Positions 8,688 through 23,150 of a stretch of 64,000 nt of DNA are shown in pieces. The translations under genes and the position numbers were made by a program. Position 1 is the first letter of the stretch. Each line of letters opens with the position of its first letter. Source of the DNA: HK1 sp965202735 (GTDB lineage: Bacteria > Pseudomonadota > Gammaproteobacteria > HK1); contig OZ241844.1 in NCBI GenBank assembly GCA_965202735.1, forward strand, positions 3,720,001 to 3,784,000, given 5' to 3'. Under the pieces are notes generated by a model that was not told the origin of the DNA, searched no databases, and saw nothing but the letters and a program-made list of their open reading frames with translations.

Positions 8688-9526
8688 GGCCTGTTAACGC
8701 AATTTCTGATAGACTCTGGACCTACGGTCGATGAAGAGGATTCCAGAGCTATGGAGCTCACGCAAGCGCACTACGAGCGCATCGCGCATGTGTTTCCGCG
8801 CCAACGGGGCAATGTCTCGCTCACTCATCTGGCGGTGCTCAACGCCATCCTGTATGTGGCCGAGCAAGGCTGCAAGTGGCGCGGGCTGCCGGCCCATTTC
8901 GGCAACTGGCACACCATCTACACGCGGATGAACCGCTGGGCGAAGAGCGGGGTGCTGGACCGGGTGTTTGGGGAGCTGCAGCGCCAGGGCATCATTCGGG
9001 TGAAGGTGGAGGTGCTGTCGCTCGACAGCACGGCGGTCAAGGTGCATCCGGACGGGACGGGGGCGGAGAAAAAAACGGTCCCCAGGCCATCGGGAAGTCG
9101 CGCGGGGGCTGGACCACCAAGCTTCATCTGGTTGCCGCGGATGACCGAAGCGCAGTAGGGTTTTCGCTGTCCGGGGGCGAGGCGGGGGATGCGCCGCAAG
9201 GACGGGAGCTGCTGGCCCGCACGGCGCTGCCGGAATCGGCGCGCTCTCTGGTGATGGACAAGGCCTACGAGGGCGACGAGACCCGCGCGCTGGTCGCGGA
9301 GTTGGGGCTTGAGCCGGTGGTGCCGCCGAAGGCGAATCGGGTTTCGCCATGGGAGTATGACCGGGAGCTGTACAAGAGGCGCAACGAGGTCGAGCGTTTG
9401 TTCCGGCGGCTGAAGCGATTCAGGCGGGTGTTCACCCGCTTCGACAAGCTCGATGTGGTCTTCAGCTTCTTCATCTCCTTTGCGCTCATCGTCGATGCGC
9501 TCAAATCCATATAGTGTTAACAGGCC
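8688..9526 (+). mobile_element. IS5-family (IS427-group-like) insertion sequence, 839 bp
   Basis: Perfect 11-bp terminal inverted repeats, GGCCTGTTAAC at 8688-8698 and GTTAACAGGCC at 9516-9526. They are flanked by the 4-bp direct duplication CTAG (8684-8687 and 9527-9530). The target preference and size fit the IS427 group of IS5. It encodes a transposase in two frames joined by -1 frameshifting. It sits inside a TbpB-like lipoprotein gene. Deleted relatives occur at 20742-20797 and 44558-44770. Confidence 0.92.
8751..9514 (+). CDS. IS5-family transposase, two frames with programmed -1 frameshift
   Basis: The first frame (8751-9158) carries the N-terminal DUF4096-like domain (FPRQRGNVSLTHLAVLNAIL, then GCKWRGLP) and the first catalytic Asp in LSLDSTAVKVHPDG. 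At GAG AAA AAA ACG (seven A, 9069-9075) a -1 slip gives EKNGPQAIGKSRGGW. The second frame then carries the second Asp (VMDKAYEGD) and the Glu (RRNEVERLFRRLKRF), ending at 9514. The A7 slippery run is the usual regulatory frameshift of this group rather than a mutation, because both halves are intact and together give a full-length enzyme. DDE catalysis of cut-and-paste transposition is established for the family. Confidence 0.9.
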
Positions 9527-9990
9527 CTAGTGCGGCTCCTGTTGGCGGGCCCATCCCTGAAGATGTTCCCTATCTCTTCCGGCTCGGCTCGGCCTACGGT
9601 GCCCCGACCGGTTCCAGGCCCAGTGGCGCGGCGACCTGGCGGGGGCTCATGGTCGGCTCTCCGCAGGCCGGCCCTGCCGGGGGCAACATCCTGCAGGGTG
9701 ATGCGACGCTGACCTTCGACTTGACCGACAACTCGCTCGACGCGGCGTTTACCGACATCCAGGACCTCGACCGGAAGGCGGCGCACTCCACCACCAGCGT
9801 TCGGTTCGACGACGTGCCGGTCGCCGGCGGGGGCACATTCACCACGGGAAGCACCGGAGACCTGATCTCGGGCAGATTCTACGGCCCCGGCCATGCGGAG
9901 ACGGCCGGCGTATTCGAGAAATCCGGGATGGTCGGCGCGTTCGGCGCCAGGAAGCAGTGAGAGCGTTCATCGCTGCTTGACGCACGCACG

Positions 9991-10461
9991 CTACCCGCGA
10001 GCCCGCCACCGACCGCTTCGTCGAGGAGCCGCGGTTCGGCGCGGTCCGGCTTCGGAGGCGCCCCGGGCCGATCCTCGAAGATTCACCCGCACGCGAGCGC
10101 GCGGACCTGCCGGCCTCCCGGGCCGGCAGGTCCATTCCGGATCGAATGGACTGAAGTGCCACTTGATGTGACCGTCCAGGGATCCACGCACCCCCTCGAC
10201 GTCGTGGACCGACCGGATTTCGATCCAGTCGCCCCGCACGAGAAGCCGCGTGACGCTCTCCAGACAGGGCCAGGAGATGGAGGTCCGGGTTCTGTTCCTT
10301 CCGAAAAGCGGCGCCAGCGCGCGCTCCGGGAGCTCCCGGATTTCGAACGGCGCCCGGCCGGGGACGGTGCGCAGTATCATCCCCGGCGCCACCGACCTGC
10401 GGACGGCGGTTTCGATTATCCCAGGATGAGGATCTGCAAGGTTCCCGGCCGTCGTCGTCAT
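9991..10461 (-). CDS. Hypothetical protein
   Basis: A reading frame of 156 residues. The first 100 or so look protein-like: a segment with APFEIRELPERALAPLFG and SWPCLESVTRLLVRGDWIEI, then LDGHIKWH. After FDPEW the composition changes to Arg/Pro/Gly-rich residues typical of non-coding GC-rich DNA, so the true protein may be truncated. Start taken at MTTTAGNL, eight codons inside the longest frame. I do not recognise the family. The neighbours (the TbpB-like gene on the opposite strand and a MITE just upstream at 10484) give no functional hint. It could be a decayed gene. Confidence 0.4.
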   Translation of the reverse strand: MTTTAGNLADPHPGIIETAVRRSVAPGMILRTVPGRAPFEIRELPERALAPLFGRNRTRTSISWPCLESVTRLLVRGDWIEIRSVHDVEGVRGSLDGHIKWHFSPFDPEWTCRPGRPAGPRARVRVNLRGSARGASEAGPRRTAAPRRSGRWRARG

Positions 10462-10483
10462 CCGTTCAGCTCCGTCGGCAGGC

Positions 10484-10595
10484 ATTTCCGCCAGGCGGGA
10501 ACATGCCCCTGAAATCCCCTTGATTCGGCGCCCTGAAGGTCGAAATCACACCGGAATTCCACCATGGTGCGGCCTCTCCGGACATTGGCGGGAAT
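10484..10595 (-). repeat. MITE-like repeat family I, copy 1
   Basis: 112 bp bounded by ATTTCCGCCA and TGGCGGGAAT. It contains CCTGAAATCCCC, GGTCGAAATCACACCGGAAT and CACCATGGTGC. It is the same element, reverse orientation, as 21747-21858 and 34548-34659. No coding capacity. Confidence 0.8.
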
Positions 10596-10650
10596 CGCTG
10601 CTCCGTCGGTGGTATCCCTGTGATGGCCGGGAGAAGCTGTCACGATGCCT

Positions 10651-10684
10651 TTTACGGGCAACTTACGGGCAACTTACGGGCAAC
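10651..10684. repeat. 11-bp tandem repeat upstream of uvrA
   Basis: Three copies of a unit like ACTTACGGGCA. The remaining sequence between the MITE (ends 10595) and the uvrA start (10915) shows no gene and no obvious promoter. Confidence 0.7.
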
Positions 10685-10914
10685 GCGCCCCGAAGACTCC
10701 AATACGCTCCGGAGACCCCCCTCGCACGGAAGCCGAGCGGCGCCATGAACACAGGCTCGAGCTGCGCACCGCCCCATGCGGCTCGCAGTGCAGCACCAGC
10801 ACCACGCATGGGCGATACCTCCCCATGTACCGGCGGGGCGGGGACCGGCCCATGTCCTCGGGCGGACGGTGACGCCATTGCGGTGCCGCACCGCCGTACC
10901 CGGACCCGCCGCGC

Positions 10915-17019
<6,105 letters not shown>

Positions 17020-17295
17020 GGCAGGCTCTCCGGCGCCATTGATGCAGATGCGGCGCGCCGTCGTGGTCCGGGTCGGCACGAATCCCGAGCCATCGTCGGC
17101 CCGCGCGCCGCGCGCCGCGCGTCGCGCGCCGCGGGTCGGTGCGGTCGATGCGCTGCCCGAGCTGGGCGGCGTCGATATCGGGTCCGTGGCGTGCCCTGCC
17201 CGACACGGCGCCAACCACGCGTTCGATGCGCGAAACGCGATGGTATGCTCAGGCGCGCCGCCAGCCGATTTCACGGGGTTCGTTGCCGACGCCGC

Positions 17296-17407
17296 ATTTT
17301 CGTTCGAACCGGGCAGGCCCCTGAAATCCCCTCGATTCGACGCCCTGGAGGTCGAAATCACACCAGAATTCCACCATGGTGCCGCCTCTCCGGGCACTGG
17401 CGTGAAC
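17296..17407 (-). repeat. MITE-like repeat family I, copy 2 (diverged ends)
   Basis: Contains CCCCTGAAATCCCCTCGATT, GAGGTCGAAATCACACCAGA and CACCATGGTGC, as in copy 1. The terminal repeats have decayed. Otherwise 17020-17504 shows only low-complexity GCGC-rich sequence and no convincing gene. Confidence 0.75.
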
Positions 17408-17504
17408 CGTTGTGGAGCCAGTGGCCGTATTGACTTTCATGTCAATACATGATGCGCTTCGAGATGCAGTTGCGCGACGCTGGCTCACCCGGGTCGAACC
17501 AACG

Positions 17505-17972
17505 ATGCCGAGTGAACCCATGGTCCGCGCCTTGTATGCCTCTGCGGAGATTTATCGTCTCATCACCGGCCCTTGGGCAGACACGGCAGAAGAGCTCCGA
17601 TGCGGCAGGCTCTGAGCAGACTTCGACAGATTTGTCGAGGGTCGAGTGGTTCCCGTGGCTTTGAACACCTCTTGCAGCCACCCGAACAAGACCTACCTGT
17701 CTCGGCTGCACCCTGCCCAGGACGAAGTGTGGGAAATTCGAAGTCGCGCTCCCAAGCCGTCAATCAGGGTTTTTGGTCGATTTGCGGACACGGACTGCTT
17801 CGTGGCATTGGGTTGGAGACTCAGAAAGGAGCTCGGGGGGTCGGGTTCGAATGAGTTTCGCCACGAAGTGCGCAGTTGCATGGCTGCCTGGATGCGTATA
17901 TTCCCTTCATACAATCCGTTTACCGGAAGCACTGTCGATGAATACATCTCGGAAAAAGCCATTTCTGTCTGA
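17505..17972 (+). pseudogene. RelE/HigB-like toxin-type protein with an in-frame TGA
   Basis: One frame runs from ATG 17505 to the stop at 17970-17972 but is broken by TGA at 17613-17615. Before it lie MVRALYASAEIYRLITGPW and DTAEELRCGRL; after it lie ADFDRFVEGRVVPVALN, DEVWEIRSRAPKPSIRVFG and RFADTDCFVALGW. The second part has the strand-rich pattern of RelE/HigB-type toxins. Together they would form about 155 residues. A GTG at 17646 could start a shorter protein of 108 residues. It overlaps the next gene by 35 bp, as TA partners often do. The function is not established. GC is lower than in the flanking core genes, suggesting transfer. Confidence 0.5.
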
Positions 17973-18462
17973 GGTTCTTGATGGCGACAAGATCCCGTTC
18001 GGAACGCTCTCTTATTTCCGAGAACGCTTCCGTGATCGCCTGTACGACCTGGTGATGGAGGAGTTTCTCAAGCAAGGTGTGGAAAGCGGTTTGACGCGCG
18101 CCGACGTTGCTCGACGAATCGGTCGTCGACCGGAGCAGATTACGCGTTGGTTCGGTGCGCCCGGCAATTGGACCCTGGAAACCGTTAGCGACCTCTTGTT
18201 GGCGATTGCCAAGTCTGAACCCAACGTAACCTTGCTGTCCCTTGAGAGACGTCCGGTTCGAAACTACCGTGGCCAGCCTTCGCTGCCACATCGCCCGAAC
18301 GAGCCGACAAGTTCCCGGCCGCCCACTTCGGCGTTCGAGGCAAACGAGAAGCGAGACAGTCTCAGCGCACGCCACACGACCTTTGCTCGCCGCCAACGTC
18401 CTCATCCAGATTCTCTGGCAGAATTCTCTGGCAGACACCCGGAATCGTGGAGGTCGGTATGA
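17938..18462 (+). CDS. HTH-domain regulator/antitoxin-like protein
   Basis: A 174-residue protein. Residues about 15-90 include FGTLSYFRERFRDRLYDLVM, then GLTRADVARRIGRRPEQIT and APGNWTLETVSDLLLAIAKS. This is an XRE-like helix-turn-helix of the sort found next to HigB-like toxins. A polar tail from residue 105 on is likely disordered. The start ATG 17938 lies inside the end of the upstream gene (35-bp overlap). The stop overlaps the next start (ATGA at 18459), so all three genes look translationally coupled. Probably binds its own promoter (inference). Intact, unlike its two neighbours. Confidence 0.65.
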   Translation: MNTSRKKPFLSEVLDGDKIPFGTLSYFRERFRDRLYDLVMEEFLKQGVESGLTRADVARRIGRRPEQITRWFGAPGNWTLETVSDLLLAIAKSEPNVTLLSLERRPVRNYRGQPSLPHRPNEPTSSRPPTSAFEANEKRDSLSARHTTFARRQRPHPDSLAEFSGRHPESWRSV

Positions 18463-18718
18463 AGCTGCTTGCAATTGAGGATAGCCGTGTTACGTCCTTG
18501 TTCCGGACGACGAGGCAAAGCGGCCAACCCTATCTACCTCATTTCATCGCCCAGGTAGAGGAACGGTATCGTTTCGCAAGCGCACCTCGTTCCATCGACG
18601 AATTGGGAGGGAGCAAGGTTGAATTCAGGCATGGTTTGTTCGAGGATAATGCTATCGATACACTCGACGTTTACCCCGATGGTCTTGTTGTGGCGTCTCG
18701 CTCTGACACGGATTTCAT

Positions 18719-20319
18719 GGGTGTGCCCCCGGAACTGATCAGTATCAATGAAGGTATGTCCGTCGAAGGGGTACGACATTGTCAGGACAAGCCACGTCGG
18801 CTCGATACGTTTCCGCGAGCACAGGCCATGCATGGTCGAATCGTTGGCTCTGCACGAGCGAGCGCAGGGTGAGAATGGCTTGCCCGCCGGGCAGGCCCCA
18901 GCGCATCCCGGAGCGCTTGAGCCGTTCGGTGACCAAGGTCTTGCAGGCCGCCTCGACGACCCCGGAGCCGATGGGCAGGCCCCGCGCCTTGGCCTCGGCG
19001 TAGCCCATGCGGTGGCGATTGCCGCGGAAGTAGCCGAGCACCTGTGCGATGCGCTCCTCGTCGGGATATCTCGTGCGCAGATGCACCAGCGCGCGGATGA
19101 CCCGCTCGACCCCGGCGGGCTCATGACGCAGCCGGTGGCGATAGGTGTTGAGCTGCGTCGCCGCCTTGGGCGAGGCGGTGCCGTAGGCGGCGTCGAAGGC
19201 GTCGCTGAGCTGCTCGACGGCGTGGTAGAAGTCGATGAGTTCGACGCCCTCGGGCAGCGCACCGGAGAGGAACGTCCAGTTGTCCTTCGCCCCGTCGGCG
19301 AGCTTGACCACGGTGAGGTCCGGGCGCGGGGCGCGCACCGCCGCGACCTCGGCGGCAACCATCGCCTTGAGGCTCGCCTTGCGCGGCTGCGGCATCCGGC
19401 CCATGCGCACGCTGTACAGCCGCTCGCCCTGGGCATCGACCAGCGAGACCGTGGCACAGCCCGCCTCGCGGTATCCGCCGCGCATCGGCGCCATCACCCC
19501 GTCGAGCGAGACCACCACCGCACGGGCCGCCTCCGGCACCGCGACGCTGGCCTCGCGCACCGTGGTCTCGAACGTCTCGCGCTGCGCCTCCCAGCGCGCC
19601 GACAGCGCCTTGGGCAGCCGGTCGAGGCTGCTCTTCGACGGCTGCATCGGCCCGAGGGTGGCCAGCACCTGCTCGGCGTCTCGCGGGGTCAGATGCGAGA
19701 CCAGCAGCGCACCGTGGCGCGCCGCGAGCGGCGTCCAGTACCCCTCGACGATGCCCACCCGGCGCTCCAGCGCCGCCACTGCCCGCGCCCCGCGCCGCGC
19801 CCGGTACAGCGTGCGGGTCACCGACACCGGGCCGGCGGTGGTGAGGTAGGTCTGGGCACTGCGACACGCCCGGCGATGGACCTCGCCGTCGATGAGCACG
19901 AACGGCAGGTCCACGTCGTGTCGGGCGAGCGCCTGTTCGGTGACCGCGCACTCGGTGCGGGCGAACAGGGCGTGGAGCTCGCGCTCGAAGTTCTCGAACG
20001 AATGCGTGTCGGACGATTCGTACTTCTTCAGCAGCGCACTCACGCGCCGGGGGAGTGCTTCGAGCACGCTCCAGACATCTTGGGGAGTGGGTTTGTCGGT
20101 CGGCGTATGGGATACTTCCATTGGGGCAGCCCTCCACAGTGTTGGGATTTCGCGCACAGCATTGTTGCAGAGGATCACTGCCCCGTCTTCCCCTCTGAGC
20201 TTGCCTGCGGTGACAAAGTGTCACCGGAGACGGGTTCTTCTTCGTCTGGCGTTTTCCACAAATCTTTAGAATTCGATCATTTAGGAGTATTAGCTCGTGT
20301 CAGTTCTAGATCTACACCC
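18719..20319 (-). mobile_element. ISKra4-family insertion sequence, copy 1 (1601 bp)
   Basis: The ends are GGGTGT at 18719 and its complement ACACCC at 20314-20319, each followed inward by a GAACTGA motif. A perfect 8-bp target duplication, GATTTCAT, lies at 18711-18718 and 20320-20327. It encodes a single transposase on the minus strand. It appears identical at the protein level to the copy at 42901-44501, which has the same length and opposite orientation. Confidence 0.92.
18745..20121 (-). CDS. ISKra4-family transposase, copy 1
   Basis: A 458-residue DDE transposase. Start taken at MEVSHTPTDKP (20121), preceded by TGGAGGG; a longer frame adds 19 residues. Catalytic motifs are VVVSLDGVMAP (Asp), VELIDFYHAVEQL (Asp) and GSGVVEAACKTL (Glu), typical of this family. 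The N-terminal part has a helical region (FENFERELHALFARTE) and a motif DLPFVLIDGEVHRRACRS. The frame is intact, so the element should be active. It sits inside the 215-residue gene of the low-GC island. Confidence 0.9.
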   Translation of the reverse strand: MEVSHTPTDKPTPQDVWSVLEALPRRVSALLKKYESSDTHSFENFERELHALFARTECAVTEQALARHDVDLPFVLIDGEVHRRACRSAQTYLTTAGPVSVTRTLYRARRGARAVAALERRVGIVEGYWTPLAARHGALLVSHLTPRDAEQVLATLGPMQPSKSSLDRLPKALSARWEAQRETFETTVREASVAVPEAARAVVVSLDGVMAPMRGGYREAGCATVSLVDAQGERLYSVRMGRMPQPRKASLKAMVAAEVAAVRAPRPDLTVVKLADGAKDNWTFLSGALPEGVELIDFYHAVEQLSDAFDAAYGTASPKAATQLNTYRHRLRHEPAGVERVIRALVHLRTRYPDEERIAQVLGYFRGNRHRMGYAEAKARGLPIGSGVVEAACKTLVTERLKRSGMRWGLPGGQAILTLRSLVQSQRFDHAWPVLAETYRADVACPDNVVPLRRTYLH

Positions 20320-20741
20320 GATTTCATCGATGAATTTATCGTTGACTTTGTTGCCTGGCTGAAGAGTAACCATGGTTATTCTGCAATCGAAACGCATGCG
20401 GTCAGCAAGATGTATGAAAGCACGTTGCTAGTTGAAACTGATTCCGATGTCTTCCGGCCATTCGATCCGTATGCCGAAATACTCCGAATTATTGAGAAGG
20501 CACTCCAGGATGCCTCTGGTCTGGAAATTTCATACGAAAACTTCGGCCTCATGCTATCCGCCGACCAGACCCGAAATCCCGCCTTGAAGCCACCTCCCTT
20601 TCGATTTGAGAGAAAAGAAGGGATCGACTTTTCTCGCCATCAGTTCTTCTCGGTAGCGCCGCTGAAGACCAGGCAGCATCTAGAAGTTCTTGAGCGATTG
20701 GAAAAGTTGACTTGATTTTTTCATGAGTATTCTCGGGACTC

Positions 20742-20797
20742 TGATTCATCTCCTTCGCGCTCATCGTCGATTCGCTCAAATCCATTATAGTGTCAAA
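20742..20797 (+). mobile_element. IS5-family right-end remnant
   Basis: TTCATCTCCTTCGCGCTCAT and CGTCGATTCGCTCAAATCCA match the 3' end of the intact IS at 8688-9526 with a few changes. The terminal inverted repeat is lost. Only a scar of an older insertion remains. Confidence 0.75.
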
Positions 20798-20822
20798 AAT
20801 CCCTAAATGTCAGGAAGCCAAC

Positions 20823-21212
20823 ATGAAAATCACGGTCACAAGCGTATCAATCAAGGACCAGGACAAGGCACTTGAGTTCTACACAGAGATTCTGGGATTT
20901 GTGAAGAAGGAAGACCAGCCACTCGGAGGCGGGGCCCGTTGGGTAACCGTTGTGTCACCGGACGCAAAAGATGGCACCGAGCTTCTCCTTGAGCCGAATG
21001 CCGATTATCCCGCGATGAAAGCCCTCAAGGAATCCCTGGTCAAGGATGGCATACCTTTTGCCATGTTTGGTGTGGACAATGTACAAAGAGAGTACGAAAG
21101 ACTCAGGGCGCTTGGCGTCAAGTTCACAATGGAACCGACAGGGATGGGACCAGTGACCATTGCCATATTTGACGACACCTGCGGCAACCTGATACAGATT
21201 GTTCAAAAGTAG
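20823..21212 (+). CDS. VOC-superfamily (glyoxalase-like) protein
   Basis: A 129-residue protein of the vicinal-oxygen-chelate fold, with two beta-alpha-beta-beta-beta repeats. MKITVTSVSIKDQDKALEFY, then ILGFVKK, form the first and REYERLRALGVKFTMEP, then IAIFDDTCGNLIQIVQ, the second. VOC proteins usually bind a metal and act as lyases, dioxygenases or resistance proteins; the specific reaction cannot be read from sequence. Start chosen at ATG 20823 with AGGAAG about 8 nt upstream. GC and codon use are clearly lower than in the core genes, and it abuts an IS scar, so it was probably acquired by transfer. Confidence 0.8.
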   Translation: MKITVTSVSIKDQDKALEFYTEILGFVKKEDQPLGGGARWVTVVSPDAKDGTELLLEPNADYPAMKALKESLVKDGIPFAMFGVDNVQREYERLRALGVKFTMEPTGMGPVTIAIFDDTCGNLIQIVQK

Positions 21213-21225
21213 CGACTGGGAGCAA

Positions 21226-21249
21226 CCCCGCCCGCGTGGCGGGCCGGGG
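21226..21249 (+). terminator. Terminator-like hairpin after the VOC gene
   Basis: CCCCGCCCGC and GCGGGCCGGGG can pair around a short loop 13 nt after the VOC stop. No U-run follows, so intrinsic termination is uncertain. The rest of 21250-21603 shows nothing recognisable. Confidence 0.35.
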
Positions 21250-21603
21250 CTTGTGCGCTCCGGGCGGGTGGGGCAAGCACAACGCACACGGACACCCGGT
21301 ACGGGTGATGCTCACCGTGGTCAGGGGATTCCGTCTTACCGTGTCCGTCTCGCCGAAATCGCCGCCTGGGCGCAGCAGCATCTGTGCTCGAGCGACGAGG
21401 TCCGCTCCGACGGGCTGGCGTGCCTTCATGGGGGGCGGCTGCGGGCTGCGGTCGAGAGGGTACGGCGTCACTCGGTTGAGCGCCGATCGTCCATCGTCGT
21501 CTGGAATGGCGTGCCTCCGTCGCGTGCCGTTTTGGGGGCGGGTTGCCGACGTGAAGCGCCGGGCTTGAGAAATTCCCGCGAATACGGCGACATCTTCAAA
21601 GGG

Positions 21604-21680
21604 TGGTGGCTACGGGTGGGATCGAACCACCGACCTCACGATTATGAGTCGTGCGCTCTCACCGGCTGAGCTACGTAGCC
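21604..21680 (-). tRNA. tRNA-Met (CAU), elongator type, CCA encoded
   Basis: The complement reads GGCTACGTAGCTCAGCCGGT, an anticodon stem CACGA/TCGTG with loop CTCATAA (anticodon CAT), the T-arm GGTTCGATCCC, and the acceptor CGTAGCC followed by ACCA. All four arms pair. The sequence resembles E. coli elongator tRNA-Met. The low-GC island on its 3' side may have used it as an integration site, but no duplicated tRNA end was seen. Confidence 0.93.
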
Positions 21681-21746
21681 CGGAGGGGGGCGAACCTTAC
21701 CGAACAGCGCGGCTCGGACGCAACCGACGGGGATGTTCCGGCAGCG

Positions 21747-21858
21747 GTTCCCGCCAGCGCCCGGAGAGGCCGTACCGTGGTGGAATCGTGGTGCGAACTT
21801 GACCTTCGGGGTGTCGAGTCGAGGGAATTTCGAGGACATGTTCCCGCTTGGCGGGAAT
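21747..21858 (+). repeat. MITE-like repeat family I, copy 3
   Basis: 112 bp from GTTCCCGCCAGCGCCC to TTGGCGGGAAT, with inner sequence GGTGTCGAGTCGAGGGAATT. It is joined directly to a family II repeat on its right. Confidence 0.82.
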
Positions 21859-21861
21859 GGC

Positions 21862-22010
21862 TGCTGAAAGACCACCGGTCGCCGTGCGATAGTCCGGCTT
21901 GGCGGCTTGGCGGCTTGGCGGCTTGGCGGCTTGGTGGCTTGGTGGCTTGGTGGCGGCCTGGCGGCCGGCGGCCGCGACTTTTGGACGGTCCCGAATGTTC
22001 CGGCGGGGAC
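21862..22010 (+). repeat. Dispersed repeat family II with 9-bp tandem array
   Basis: CTGAAAGACCACCGGTCGCC, then GTGCGATAGTCC, then about six copies of a 9-bp unit GCTTGGCGG/GCTTGGTGG (21898-21950), then GGCGGCCGCGACTTTTGGAC. The array sits about 100 bp upstream of hemH. Confidence 0.7.
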
Positions 22011-22052
22011 GTTCCGGGTGCGCGTCCGGCTGGTATCGACTGAAGGGAGGCC

Positions 22053-23150
22053 ATGGCCCGCTTCTCCGCGAACACCCCGCACGACCACGCCGCGAGCGGG
22101 CGCATCGGGGTCCTCGTCACCAACCTCGGCACGCCGGACGCGCCCGCCGCCGGCGCCGTGCGGCGGTACCTCGCCGAGTTCCTGGCGGACCCGCGGGTCA
22201 TCGAGGTCCCGCGATGGGTGTGGCGGCTCGTCCTGCACGGTGTGGTCCTGCGCATCCGTCCCCGCCGCTCCGCCCGCGCATACGCGAGCATCTGGACACC
22301 CGAGGGCTCGCCGCTGCTCGTCCACTCGCGGGCCATCGCCGCGGCGCTGGAAGCGCGGTGGGGCCGCACGGCGCCGGACCGCGTGAGGGTGGCGCTCGGC
22401 ATGCGCTACGGCAGCCCTTCCATCCCCGAGGCGCTGCGCGCGCTGCGCGAGGCGGGCGCGGACCGCATCGTGGCGCTGCCGCTCTACCCTCAGTACTCGG
22501 GCGCCACCGGGGGCTCCACGTTCGACGCCGTGGCCCGCGTGCTGTCCGGCTGGCGCCGGGTGCCGGCGCTTCGCTTCGTCGACCACTACCACGACGACCC
22601 CGGCTACGTCGCCGCGCTCGCCGCCTCCATCGAGGCCGCATGGTCCGAAGGCGGCCCGCCGGACCGGCTGCTGTTCTCGTTCCACGGTCTGCCGCGGCGC
22701 TATCTCGACGCCGGCGACCCCTACCACTGCGAGTGCCACAAGACCGCGCGCCTCGTCGCGGAGACACTCGGGCTCGATCCGGAACGGTGGCTCGTCGCGT
22801 TCCAGTCGCGGGTCGGGAGGGAGGAGTGGCTGCGCCCCTACACCGACGAGACGCTCGTCGAATGGGGGCGCCGGGGCGCCGGCAGGGTGGATGTCGTCTG
22901 CCCCGGCTTCCCGGCCGACTGTCTCGAGACGCTGGAGGAGATCGCGATGCGAGGGCGCGAGTCCTTCGTGGCCGCCGGCGGCGGGCAGCTTCGCTACCTC
23001 CCGGCCCTCAACGCGGGAGAGGCGCACATCGAAGCGCTGGCGGCCATCGTCGAACGCGCCATGCCCGACTGGCTCGCGGACCCCGGCGATGACGAGGCGG
23101 TCCGCGAACGGCGCACCGCCCGGGCCCGCGCGCTCGGCGCGTCCCGCTGA
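22053..23150 (+). CDS. hemH: Ferrochelatase
   Basis: A 365-residue enzyme that inserts Fe2+ into protoporphyrin IX, the last step of protoheme synthesis, on the inner face of the cytoplasmic membrane. GVLVTNLGTPDAP opens the chelatase domain. GMRYGSPSI and LYPQYSGATGGS form the porphyrin-binding cleft. LLFSFHGLPRRYLD carries the invariant metal-binding His, followed by CHKTARLVAE, and FPADCLETLEEI and LNAGEAHI lie near the C-terminus. The length is typical for proteobacteria. Start ATG 22053 has GGGAGG about 8 nt upstream. It stands alone after a repeat-rich spacer, with lptD 137 bp downstream on the same strand. Confidence 0.95.
   Translation: MARFSANTPHDHAASGRIGVLVTNLGTPDAPAAGAVRRYLAEFLADPRVIEVPRWVWRLVLHGVVLRIRPRRSARAYASIWTPEGSPLLVHSRAIAAALEARWGRTAPDRVRVALGMRYGSPSIPEALRALREAGADRIVALPLYPQYSGATGGSTFDAVARVLSGWRRVPALRFVDHYHDDPGYVAALAASIEAAWSEGGPPDRLLFSFHGLPRRYLDAGDPYHCECHKTARLVAETLGLDPERWLVAFQSRVGREEWLRPYTDETLVEWGRRGAGRVDVVCPGFPADCLETLEEIAMRGRESFVAAGGGQLRYLPALNAGEAHIEALAAIVERAMPDWLADPGDDEAVRERRTARARALGASR

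Larger units (their letters stand above)
7344..9960 (+). pseudogene. TbpB-like lipoprotein with poly-G slippage tract, split by an IS5-family element
   Basis: An ATG at 7344 (GGGGGAGAG upstream) opens a signal peptide ending in LLAVAAC (Cys28) followed by 16 G at 7428-7443. With 16 G the frame stops five codons later (after GGGGGDQE). With 15 G it reads straight into IRNDQALLQEQ and the long downstream frame. That frame has three imperfect copies of about 70 residues of alanine-rich coiled-coil (LATLNTLKDDLDDAT, EKAAVD, DVSDETKAMYP at about 7480-8190), then a segment ending EGRRFFA at 8685. The IS (8688-9526) with a CTAG duplication interrupts here. After precise removal of 843 bp the frame continues SAAPVGGPIPEDVP into a TbpB-like barrel ending in GFFEKSG-like and MVGAFGARKQ residues at 9960. 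Inactive as sequenced for two independent reasons. Confidence 0.82.
18459..20715 (+). pseudogene. Unknown 215-residue protein interrupted by an ISKra4-family element
   Basis: The gene starts with ATG 18459 (GGAGG nearby), giving MKLLAIEDSRVTSLFRTTRQ, and is split after codon 86. Removing the IS (18719-20319) and one 8-bp target copy restores one frame: ...SRSDTDF then IDEFIVDFVAWL, ending EVLERLEKLT at 20715, 215 residues. I do not recognise the family. It is acidic with predicted mixed helix/strand and no membrane segment. The ATGA overlap with the HTH gene suggests it belongs to the same unit, perhaps as a third component of a toxin-antitoxin or defence cassette. Currently inactive. Confidence 0.7.

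Noticed and set aside
9069..9075. Frameshift in the IS5 transposase taken as a pseudogene mutation
   Set aside because: The A7 run at the junction is the usual programmed -1 frameshift site of this IS group, and both halves with all three catalytic acids are intact.
17613..17615. TGA as a selenocysteine codon in the toxin-like gene
   Set aside because: No SECIS-like hairpin was identified after it, the protein type is not a known selenoprotein, and the neighbouring gene is also broken. Simple mutation is more likely.
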